A stretch of 64,000 nt of DNA from Hymenopus coronatus (taxonomy: Eukaryota; Arthropoda; Insecta; Mantodea; Hymenopodidae): positions 150,594,629 to 150,658,628 of the forward strand of contig CM060890.1 in NCBI GenBank assembly GCA_030762935.1, written 5' to 3'. The number at the start of each line of letters is the position of its first letter. The stretch's first letter is position 1. A program made the translations under genes and the position numbers. The notes below the pieces were generated by a model, which saw only the letters and a list, made by a program, of their open reading frames with translations, ran no database searches and was not told the DNA's origin. Below are positions 28,280-36,475 of this stretch, piece by piece.

Positions 28280-30107
28280 CTGGATAAGTCACCATAATCG
28301 AGATTTGAACTCGGAACCACTTGAGTCAGACATGTTACCACCATTTCAATCTATTAATGAGTTCGGGATAAGTCACCATAACCAAGATTTGAACTCGGAA
28401 CCACTTGAATCAGACACGTTACCACCATCTCAATGAAATAATGATTTCGGGATAAGACACTATAACCATGATTTGAGCTGGGAACCACTTGAGTCAGACA
28501 CGTTACCACCATCTCAATTTAATAATGAGTTCGGGATAGGTCACCATAACCGAGTTTTGAACTCGGATCCTCTTGAGTCAGGCACATTACCGCCATTTCA
28601 ATGTGATAAAGAGTTCGGGATAAGTCACCATAACCGAGATTTGAACTCGGAACCACTTGAGTCAGACACGTTACCACCATCTCAATGTAATAATGCTGTC
28701 GTGATAGGTCACCATAACCGAGTTTTGAGCTCGGAACCACTTGATTCAGACACGTTACCACCATCTCAATGTAATAATGTGTTCGGGATAAGTCACCATA
28801 ACCGAGATTTGAGCTCGGAACCACTTGAGTCAGACACGTTACCACCATCTCAATGTAATCTTGAGTTCGGGATAAGGCACTATAACCAAGATTTGAGCTC
28901 GGAACCACTTGAGTCAGACACGTTCCCACCATGTCAATGTAATAATGAGGTTGGGATAAGTCACCATAACCAAGATTTGAACACGGATCTACTTGAGTCA
29001 GACACGTTACCACCATCTCAATGTAATGATGAGTTCAGGATAAGTCACTATAACCAAGATTTGAACTCGGAACCGCTTGAGTCAGACCAATATCCACCAT
29101 CTCAGTGTAATAATGAGTTCGGGATAAGTCACCATAACCGAGATTTGAGCTCGGAACCAGTTGAGTCAGACTCGTTTCCACCATCTCAATGTAATAATGA
29201 GTTCGGGATAAGTCACTGTAACTAAGATTTGAGCTCGGAACGACTTGAGTCAGACACGTTGCCACCATCTCAATGTAATAATGAGTTCGGGATAAGTCAC
29301 CATAACCTAGATTTGAACTCGGAACCATTTGAGTCAGACTCGTTACCACCATCTCAATGTAATAATGAGTTCGGCATAAATCACTGTAACTAAGATTTGA
29401 ACTCGGAACCACTAGAATCAGACACGTTACCACCATCTCAATGTAATAATGAGTTCGGGATAAGTCACTATAACCGAGATTTGAACTCGGGACCACTTGA
29501 GTCAGACACGTTACCACCATCTCAATGTAATAATGAGTTCGGTATAAGTCACCATAACCGAGATTTGACCTCGTAAAACTTTGAGTCAGTCACGTAACCA
29601 TAATTTCAATGTAATAATGAGGTTCGGATAAGTCACCAAAACCGAGATTTGAACTCGGAACCAATTGAGTCAGACACGTTACTACCATTTCATGCATAAA
29701 TGAGTTCGGGATAAGTCACCATAACCGAGATTTGAGCTCGGAACCAGTTGAGTCAGACTCGTTTCCACCATCTCAATGTAATAATGAGTTCGGGATAAGT
29801 CACTGTAACTAAGATTTGAGCTCGGAACGACTTGAGTCAGACACGTTGCCACCATCTCAATGTAATAATGAGTTCGGGATAAGTCACCATAACCTAGATT
29901 TGAACTCGGAACCATTTGAGTCAGACTCGTTACCACCATCTCAATGTAATAATGAGTTCGGGATAAATCACTGTAACTAAGATTTGAACTCGGAACCACT
30001 AGAATCAGACACGTTACCACCATCTCAATGTAATAATGAGTTCGGGATAAATCACTGTAACTAAGATTTGAACTCGGAACCACTAGAATCAGACTCGTTA
30101 CCACCAT
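28280..30107. repeat. S1 terminal block with 2,015-bp repeat
   Basis: From 28280 to about 29705 the block repeats 26265-27690 (offset 2,015 bp). The last 400 bp repeat the GTAACTAAGATTTGA and CACTAGAATCAGAC variants, including two nearly identical monomers at about 29,955-30,095. The array ends inside a monomer at ACCATCTCAG near 30107-30111, with no zone of decayed monomers. Confidence 0.84.
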
Positions 30108-30124
30108 CTCAGTCCGGTACTGAG
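30108..30124. repeat. Short inverted repeat at the S1 array edge
   Basis: CTCAGT (30108-30113) and ACTGAG (30119-30124) form a 6-bp dyad around a CCGGT spacer exactly where satellite sequence gives way to unrelated DNA. It may be chance, or a fold-back trace of a breakpoint. The 130 bp that follow up to the microsatellite show nothing recognisable. Confidence 0.45.
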
Positions 30125-30251
30125 GTCTTAGTTAGGAGAACCCGGTAAGGAGTGGAAAATATGTGTATATCTCCTCGTTTTCATTAGTGTTAGCATGACC
30201 AGTACAAGAACCCCACTACCCTCTGTTGTTTATTGCAAACTGTACGCGCGT

Positions 30252-30258
<7 letters not shown>

Positions 30259-30299
<41 letters not shown>
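30259..30299. repeat. (AT)n microsatellite
   Basis: This is an uninterrupted AT dinucleotide run of about 20 units, directly upstream of the tRNA-like head of the first SINE. It could be the target or flank of that SINE insertion. Frames reading Tyr-Ile repeats across it are artefacts. Confidence 0.97.
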
Positions 30300-30300
<1 letters not shown>

Positions 30301-30302
<2 letters not shown>

Positions 30303-30632
30303 GGTCGTCTCCTTATTGCGGTGGTATCGTTGCTGCCTACCAAGCGGGAGACCTGGGTTCGATCTCCAGTACCGGCGTGTGGACTTTTCCCCCGCTGGGA
30401 TACCTGGCCCGGGGTGCACTCAGCCTCGTAAGGTCCCTGGGGGGGCCAATTGAAGAGCTACTTGATGGAGAACTAGCGGCTGCAGGTCATGACGACCGCA
30501 TTAACCGGCGGGGAGGACTTGAGGCGCTGACCACGTCTCACCTTCCAATACTGCACCCCATCCATGACGTTTGTAGTGGCCGAGATGGGAGCGCAGCGGC
30601 CGGGCGGTAGACCAAGGTTCCCCGTGACCTGT
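30301..30632 (+). mobile_element. tRNA-derived SINE 1 (tRNA-Gly-like head)
   Basis: The head (about 30304-30376) carries GGTGGTATCG, an anticodon-like arm with 7-nt loop CTACCAA (anticodon position ACC, which would be glycine) closed by a 4-bp stem (positions 33-36 with 44-47 of 303xx), and a T-arm at 30353-30369: CTGGG-TTCGATC-TCCAG, all five pairs formed with one wobble. The B box GTTCGATCT misses one consensus position. About 260 bp of GC-rich, non-tRNA body follow (CCCGCTGGGATACC, GCACTCAGCCTCG, CCAATTGAAGAGCTACTTGA, GCGCTGACCACG), a body type I associate with insect SINEs from memory. GC content contrasts with the AT-rich flanks. No clear A tail or target-site duplication is visible, so the 3' limit is approximate. 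Confidence 0.75.
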
Positions 30633-30640
30633 CGTGCCAT

Positions 30641-30860
30641 GGAGTTATCCGTGGTGTAATGGTTACTATGCTAACTTCATATACCCAAGGTCGCGGGTTC
30701 AAACCTTAGCATGGCTTCCTTGGGAAGGGAAGTGTGTCCCGTGTCGTAGATTTACGGAACGTGAAAGAACCTCAAGCCTGATAGAGAGGCCTCTGAGCAA
30801 AATTAAGCGGTCTGTCACGTCCAGTATAGAATGGGACGCTGAGAACCACAGCAGTTAAAG
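30641..30860 (+). mobile_element. tRNA-derived SINE 2
   Basis: Both internal Pol III promoter elements match consensus: A box TGGTGTAATGG at 30652-30662 and B box GGTTCAAACC at 30696-30705, with starts 44 nt apart as in real tRNAs. The T-arm and acceptor stem do not fold into a good tRNA. A non-tRNA body follows with GTAGATTTACGG and ACGTGAAAGAACCTCA near 30747-30776, then an AT-rich tail. It lies within about 10 bp of SINE 1 but has a different head, so the two are independent insertions or one composite. The 3' end near 30860 is approximate. Confidence 0.72.
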
Positions 30861-30869
30861 AGCGTCCAT

Positions 30870-31034
30870 AAATAACACGCCATTTCTATTTCAAATACTT
30901 AAACTTTTTTCACACGGAAAGTTGTAAACTGCACAGAAACGGATTGCAAGCAGCTTTTAAAAGATTTCACCATCGTTTTAGGCTAGTAAGTAATGTCTGC
31001 TAATGTTTATCATGAAGTATATACAAGAATAAAC
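30870..31034 (+). repeat. Decayed 0.7-kb repeat, partial copy (right half)
   Basis: CTTAAACTTTTTTC, GCAGCTTTTAAAAGATTTCACCATCG and TTTTAGGCTAGTAAGTAATG align with the segment at 34,125-34,205 and with AACCAGCTTTTGACTATCACTTTAACC at 31,815. It is therefore a fragment of the repeat that fills this region. No gene is visible. Confidence 0.6.
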
Positions 31035-31040
31035 TTTCTA

Positions 31041-31640
31041 CTTTCTCTATACGCACTATGTATAGAGAAGTTAGTGTAATGCACCCAAAAAATCGACACT
31101 GAGATTTCACCGGAAATACATACTTTGAGCCCCCTGAAACCCCCCCCCCCAAAAAAAACATTTTTACTTTCCCTATACGTAATATGTAGAGAAGGTATTG
31201 TATTGCACCCAAAAATTCGATACCGAAATTTCAGCGGAAATACATGTTTTGAGATCCCCCTAATCCAAAAAAATGCATTTCTAGAAAAATGTCTGTCTGT
31301 GTGTATGTGTGAGTGTGTGTTTGTGGGCAGCATAGCTCAAAAACGAAAACACCGTTATTTACCTTGGTATTTAAGTTTGGTATCATCCAAGGATGCGACA
31401 CGAAGATTTAAAAAAAAAATTCCCCCATCCCAAACTACCCTTGAAATTTTTGGTTTTCTTAAAAATGACTCTAAGGATTTTCATTAAAATACGTATCATG
31501 TATTAAAGATATTTACCTGACCTTTAAAATGTATATCTTTAATTTTCTGGGAATAGCCTATGAATACTGCTTTATTCTGAATGAATTTTACGGAATTTTG
31601 CATAACTGCTAAACCGTAAGAGATGGACGAAAGCTTAAAA
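31041..31640 (+). repeat. Decayed 0.7-kb repeat, copy F1
   Basis: Landmarks in order: a terminal hairpin; GCACCCAAAAATTCGATACC; AGCGGAAATACATG; a GT/TGTC-rich tract; GGCAGCATAGCTCAAAAACG; GGTATTTAAGTTTGGTATC; GATGCGACACGAAGATTT; a CCCCATCCCAAACTACC block; AAAATGACTCTAAGG; TATTAAAGATATTTACCTGA; and GGGAATAGCC. The first about 125 bp (31043 and 31168) are duplicated in tandem. A C10-A8 tract lies at 31141-31158. The open frames it contains are not conserved between copies, so it looks non-coding. Confidence 0.72.
31043..31069. repeat. Perfect hairpin at the end of a decayed repeat copy
   Basis: TTCTCTATAC (31043-31052) and GTATAGAGAA (31060-31069) form a 10-bp perfect stem with a 7-nt loop. 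Related dyads of the form TTCTCTA...TAGAGAA occur at the same place in other copies: TTCTCTAGC/GCTAGAGAA at 33635-33643 and 33667-33675, and a partial one at 31168-31195. It may mark the terminus of the element. Confidence 0.65.
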
Positions 31641-32760
31641 CACACAAAATGTAGAGCACGTTAAAACACACAATTTATGTTATATTTTTTTCGTGGTGTT
31701 GATTGGTTTTGCGATATTCCTCGTTTTTTGCTTCAGCCTTGAAATACATACTTTTCTCATACAGGAATTTGTCAACTCCTGTTCATACAAACAAAGGAAC
31801 TTCAGTCACATAGGAACCAGCTTTTGACTATCACTTTAACCTACTGTACTTCCTTATTTCGCTCCTACTAACAAGGATGCAAGTAATAACGCTATTTCTG
31901 CTCATTTCTTCTCGGTTAGAGGAAGTAAATAGAATACTTTGTTGCAGAGATGTAGAGAAAGTCATGTGAATGGAACACATCAGACTTTTAGAAAAATGTC
32001 CGTGTGTGTCTGTCTGTCCGTTGGTCTGTGTGTATGTGTGTGTGTCTGTCTGTCTGTGGGCAGCATAGCTCAAAAATGAAAAGACCATTAAATACCAAAC
32101 TAGGTACTTAAGTTTGTTATCTTCCAATGATGCGACACGAAGATTTTCAAGAAAATCCCCCACTCCAAACTACTCTTTACATGGAATTTTTTTTGAAAAT
32201 TTTGATTTTCCAAAAAGTAGCCCTAATAATTTTGATTGAAATTTCGTATATTTAAGATATTTACCTGACAAATAAAATGTATATCTTGATTTTTCTGGGA
32301 ATAGCCTCTGAACACTACTTTATTCTGGATGAATTTTTCGGAATTTTGCATAACTGGTAAACCGTAAGAGACGAAAAAAAAAACTTAGAAAAAACATGTA
32401 GAGCACATTATAACACACAATTTATGTTATATACATTTTTTCGTGGAGTAGATAGTTTGTTCTAGGTATTCCTTGTTTTTGGTTTCAGCTTTGAAAACCA
32501 TATACTTTTCTCATACAGGAATTTGTCAACTCCTGTCCATACAAACAAAGGAACTTTAGTCACATAGTAACAGCTTTTGATTATCACTTTAACCTATGCT
32601 ACTCCCTTATTTCGTTTACATTTATAAGGGAGCAAGTAATAAGACTATTTCTGCTAATTTTTTCTCGATTAGCATGAAGTAAATAGAAGTATAAGCTCTT
32701 TCACAATAATTTGTTGCAGAGAGGTAGAGAAAGTCATGTGAAATGTCTAATCCCCAGGAA
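31641..32760 (+). repeat. Decayed 0.7-kb repeat, copy F2 and flanking halves
   Basis: The series GGGAATAGCC...GGAATTTTGCATAACTG...TAAACCGTAAGAGA...TCATACAGGAATTTGTCAACTCCTG...GTAGAGAAAGTCATGTGAA occurs at 31549-31985 and again at 32297-32742, a period of about 748 bp. The core (GGCAGCATAGCTCAAAAATG, GATGCGACACGAAGATTTT, CCCCCACTCCAAACTAC) lies between. The TGTC/TGTG microsatellite at about 31,998-32,058 is longer than in copy F1. This pair shows the repeat was once tandem. Confidence 0.75.
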
Positions 32761-33160
32761 AGGATACGTTTAACAAGAAGTTCCGAGACGATGCCAATCA
32801 TGATTGTATACTTAGAAACAATTTTGTTTTGAAGTTGTTCTATGTAACCCAGTTAGCATGCCCACATTATGTTGATTAGCATGTCAAGTAATTAAATAAT
32901 CATATCAAGTTTGTATAAATGTTTACGTTTAAACTAAGGTGTAAATCATTATTAATAATTGCACAATTAACCTTCATCTCTATATTTTACTCCTATATTA
33001 TTTCTTAAAAAATATAACTCCATTGCGTGGGGCATTATTTCAACATAATAATTGCAATTATATCTCGGGCACGAATTTGATCACATTAAAACTAAATGTA
33101 ATATTCATATTCGAAATAAATCAGATAGGAATCATTTTCGTTTTCTTTGTCATTTTGTTT
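32761..33160. other. AT-rich unique spacer
   Basis: About 400 bp of AT-rich DNA with no resemblance I can see to the neighbouring repeats and no convincing coding potential. Open frames are short and of low complexity. Confidence 0.6.
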
Positions 33161-33161
33161 T

Positions 33162-33369
33162 TGTTTTTAAAGTTTTATTCAAGGTTTTCGTTCGAATCAA
33201 TGTTTTACAAAGCCTCATGCACGTTTCTATAATAGTGATAATCAATTTCCTATTGAAATGGTCTTTGTTTTTATAGTTTTATTCAAGGTTTTCGTTCTAA
33301 TCAATGTTTTACAAAGCCTCATGCACGTTTCTATAACAGTGATAATCAATTTCCTATTGAAATAGTCTT
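33162..33369. repeat. 104-bp direct tandem duplication
   Basis: The stretch from AGTTTTATTCAAGG (33171) through CAATTTCCTATTGAAAT recurs at 33275, an offset of 104 bp, with only a handful of differences (for example TTCGAATC against TTCTAATC, and ATAGTG against ACAGTG). High identity in otherwise decayed DNA makes it one of the younger events here. Confidence 0.92.
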
Positions 33370-33629
33370 TGTTTTTTATCACACTTTTCAGCTTCTACAC
33401 ATAGCTTAAGAATTTTCCCACTTTTCAGACACAAGATGAGAAGTACTGTTTCTCTGAGAAACTCAAGCACAAAGAACTTACTTAATTATAACGTTGTAAA
33501 GCAATAATTATTAATAGTATGCTACTGCTACGTGTATTAACTATAAAACATAACATTACGCAATTCGGCAAAAACGCTTCCCTCATGAATCTGTTCATCT
33601 TTCGGAAAAGAAAAGATTTTGTTACATTT
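33370..33629. other. AT-rich unique spacer
   Basis: No gene, RNA or repeat signature is visible in this stretch; it separates the 104-bp duplication from the next decayed repeat copy. Confidence 0.55.
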
Positions 33630-34205
33630 TTACATTCTCTAGCACGTATGCACAATGTAGATAGTAGCTAGAGAAGGTATTGTATTCTACCCAAAAATGT
33701 TATACCGACATTTTACCGGAACTACAGTTTCTGCATCCCATGTGTAAAAGCATTTTAGAAAAACGTTCGTGCGTCTCTGAACAAGGTAACTTAAAAACGA
33801 AAAGTATATGAAAATAGTTATTTAAGTTTAGTATCTTGCAGGGAAGCGACACGAATATTTGGAGAAAAATCCCTCCCATTCCAAACTAACCTTTATATGG
33901 AAAAAAATAACGTTTTAATTTTCTCAAAAATGGCTTAAACGATTTTGATTATAATACCGTATATTAAAGATATTTATATCGTAAACTTAATGCATACCTT
34001 GGTAATAGTCTCTGGAAACCTCTTCATCCCGGATGACTTTAGCATAACTGATAAACTGTAAGCCGTAGACAAAAATGTGCATTTCGTGTAGTACCATACA
34101 CATTATTATTTGTATCAGTTTTAAAATGCTTAAACTTTTCTCGTGGCAACCAGCTTTTGAAAGATTTGACCATCGCTTTAGCCTACTACTTACTTTGTGG
34201 TAATG
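33630..34205 (+). repeat. Decayed 0.7-kb repeat, copy F3
   Basis: It starts with the TTCTCTAGC/GCTAGAGAA dyad, then GGTATTGTATTCTACCCAAAAATG, TTTTACCGGAACTAC, ACTTAAAAACGAAAAG, GTATCTTGCAGGGAAGCGACACG, CCCATTCCAAACTAACC, TAAAGATATTTATAT, GCATAACTGATAAACTG and AACCAGCTTTTGAAAG. The TGTC tract is nearly absent. It forms the left arm of a large imperfect inverted repeat with the copy at 34,265-34,850. Confidence 0.68.
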
Positions 34206-34264
34206 TGACAGCATGTTCTTCAATATGCGCCACGCTAATCCAAATCAACATTGGCACAAAGTGT

Positions 34265-34850
34265 TTTATTTAATTCCTTATAAGTAGAAGGCTAAAGTGA
34301 AATGTTTGCATGGTTCTAATGAATTAGGATTTCCCGTTTGAGAAAAGTTTAAGCACCTAGGTATTGAAAAGCAAGGAATATCTGTGACAGTAAGATTTTG
34401 TCTCTCTTTTAGGTTTACCAGTTATCAAACATCATTCACAATGAAAGGACTTCAGAGGCTACTCCAAGATATACATTTTATTTGTCAGGTAAATATCTAC
34501 AATATATGACATTTTAATAAAAAAGCATTAGAACCATTTTTGAGAAAATCGAACATTTCTAAAACTTCTCCATTTAAAAGTTAGTTTGTGGTGGGGGCAT
34601 TTTCATGAAAGTCTTTGTGTCGTATTCCTGAATATACTGAACTTAAATACCATGTTTGGTATTTGACTGACTTTTTATTTTTTAGATATGCTGTTTTGAC
34701 AGATACATATACATGTACCGTTTTCTAAAAATTTCATTTATGAATTTAGGAGTTCTCAAAACATATATTGCCGGTGAAATAGGATTTTTGGGATAGGATT
34801 CTTCCTACTCTATACATTGGTCGTGATAGTGAAGGTTAAAATCTGATGTC
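34265..34850 (-). repeat. Decayed 0.7-kb repeat, copy R4 (inverted)
   Basis: The same landmarks appear in reverse order on the minus strand: AGAAGGCTAAAGTGAAATG, GGTTTACCAGTTATC, CCAAGATATACATTTTATTTGTCAGG, GAACCATTTTTGAGAAAATC, a TTAGTTTGTGGTGGGGG block at 34581-34597, TGAACTTAAATACCATG and CGGTGAAATAGG. With copy F3 it makes an inverted pair centred near 34,235. Confidence 0.66.
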
Positions 34851-35510
34851 CTACATTCACATGCCTTTCTCTTGATGCATATCGATATAAAGAAGTGGTT
34901 TTAGCAATGCAACTCCTTTAAAAGCCCTTCACCACGTCATCATTTTGAAATTGCTATCTTTGCCTGACAAGAATGAAAAAACCCAAATAACGACTTCGTA
35001 TTTCAGAAAAGTAGAATTATTGGAAAATTTAAACTGATAACAGGCAACATCTTGGAAATGGTTAACTCCACATCAAAAAGATATCTTTTGACACAAATTG
35101 CGTTTTGTCAAAATCTACAGTTTTGTGTTGTAAGATTTTGTTTGTCTGTTATGGTTTACTAGTAAACTAAAGTCATTTACAAGCCTAAGCCCAGGAAATT
35201 CAAGATATGTATTTTATCTGTGATATAAATATATTTAATGTAGGTATTTTGTTTAAATCGTTGGAACTATTATTGAGAAAGTTGTCCATGTAGAGGGTAC
35301 TTTGGGGTAGGGATTTTCTTGAATATTATTCGAGGTCAATCCTTGGAAGATGCTGAACCTGGCTATCAAGTTTGGTATTTTTGGTTATGCTGGCCACAGT
35401 TACATTTACCGTTTTATAAAAATGCTAGTTTTATTTATTCTTAGGGGACATTAAAAAGTGTATTTCCAGTGAAATCTTGGTACTTTCTCTACCTATATGC
35501 TATGTTACCT
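34851..35510 (-). repeat. Decayed 0.7-kb repeat, copy R5 (inverted)
   Basis: The core at about 35,125-35,510 has GTAAGATTTTG, GGTTTACTAGTAAAC, CCAGGAAATTCAAGATATG, a GGGTACTTTGGGGTAGGG block near 35,295, TGCTGAACCTGGCTATCAAGTTTGG and CCAGTGAAATCTTGG. The upstream 250 bp hold weaker matches (CATCTTGGAAATGGTTAACTCC at about 35,050). The spacing of the GGGG block from copy R4 is about 715 bp. Confidence 0.62.
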
Positions 35511-35914
35511 ATATTTAGAACACAGAAATAGTTTTCTACTACGCTGCAGTGTCTAGGCACCTACAAGTGAAGAAAATAAAATATTATTGCCTGTTGTACG
35601 CACCTTCGTGTTGAGGTTATGTTAGACTATGGTAAGAATGAAAAGTTGTGGTAACACTAATTTTAAACTTAAAAGACAAAGACGTTATAAAAACACCAAT
35701 CGCTCTAAATATTTCACTGATATCAGAAAGAAAGCAAGTGGCCGTGCAGACATGGAAAATAAACTCACAATAATTGAATGTTAGCATTAAGCAACAAACA
35801 AATGTAAAGTGGTATCGTTTTTACAACACATGCCACATGCTAAATTCAAGAGAGACTGAATTGGTCACGTGATAATATCTGTCTCGTTGCAAGCAAGGTG
35901 ACATCACACAGTTC
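35511..35914. other. AT-rich spacer without recognisable features
   Basis: About 400 bp showing only weak or no similarity to the decayed repeat. No coding, RNA or tandem structure is seen. Confidence 0.5.
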
Positions 35915-36475
35915 TTCACCATTACTTTTATTTGGAAGGATCTTCAAAATTTTCGATTTTCTCAGAATGGCTCTAAAGATTTTGATTAAAATGACATATT
36001 AAAGATATTTACATGACAAATAAAATGCACCAGCCCCTAAAGCCCTCTTATTTCTCAATGCAACTGTAATACACAGACAAAGGATGTACATCTCAGACAA
36101 TTTATATCCGATGCAATTTTTTTCCGTGTTAACTATTTACGAGATATTCCCTTAATTCGTTTACATTTTCCAGTACGTACTTCTCAAATGGGAGGTCTTC
36201 ATTCGTTAGTCTTTTTATACCTGTATCCTTTTACTCCCGACTTGCAAAACGAACTGAATTTCAATATCGTCACCTAGCGACCAGCCTTTTAGAGATTTGG
36301 CTATCCTTTAGTCTAATATATGCCTTTATCTCTCTGTAGCTACTAGCAAATGAGAAAACATACCGTGTCTGTTAACTTGATTAGTATGACGTAGGTAAAG
36401 GAAGAGTATGTTGCAATACAGGTAGAGAAAGTCACGTGAATGTAACGCATCAGATTCTATTTAATGGAATAGCGA
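35915..36475 (+). repeat. Decayed 0.7-kb repeat, copy F6
   Basis: TCAGAATGGCTCTAAAG, TATTAAAGATATTTACATGACAAATAAAATG, AGCGACCAGCCTTTTAGAG, TAGCATGA-like and GTAGAGAAAGTCACGTGAATG segments appear in plus order. It is a plus-oriented copy inside a mostly inverted region, with internal deletions. Confidence 0.58.

Larger units (their letters stand above)
1..30107. repeat. 84-bp satellite array (family S1), about 358 monomers
   Basis: The 84-bp unit recurs head-to-tail from the first base to about 30107, where it stops mid-monomer. Canonical monomers hold these plus-strand landmarks in order: a GATAAGTCACCATAA segment, the dyad CCGAG-ATTTGAA-CTCGG, the heptamer TGAGTCA, then GACACGTTACC, ACCATCTCAATG and TAATAATGAG. 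Because 84 is 28 codons, one plus frame and one minus frame stay open over many monomers, and both are broken by stops and 1-2 bp indels at recurrent variant monomers. I therefore read it as non-coding satellite. Recurrent variants include stems starting CCAAG, CCTAG or CCATG, an ACCTCGTAAAACTTTGAG variant, and a marker with CATAGCCGAG. Monomers resemble distant copies more than adjacent ones, which is the signature of higher-order repeats. The left end runs off the window. Confidence 0.97.

Noticed and set aside
1..30107. CENP-B box in S1
   Set aside because: TTCGGGATA fits only the first half (TTCGNNNNA); the CGGG half is absent.
1..30107. CRISPR-like array
   Set aside because: The whole 84-bp unit is repeated with no unique spacers, and the context is eukaryotic.
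30304..30376. Functional tRNA-Gly gene
   Set aside because: The T-arm and anticodon loop are good, but the B box misses a base, the anticodon stem has a mismatch and no acceptor stem is seen. A SINE body follows directly.
30195..30431. Small protein with Tyr-Ile repeat
   Set aside because: The frame runs through the AT microsatellite and the SINE head.
31041..31070. Helitron 3' terminal hairpin
   Set aside because: A hairpin is present, but no CTRR end follows at the expected distance and no TC 5' end is found.
31125..32163. Short open frames on both strands of the AT-rich middle region
   Set aside because: They are not conserved between copies of the same repeat and consist partly of TGTC/TGTG microsatellite.
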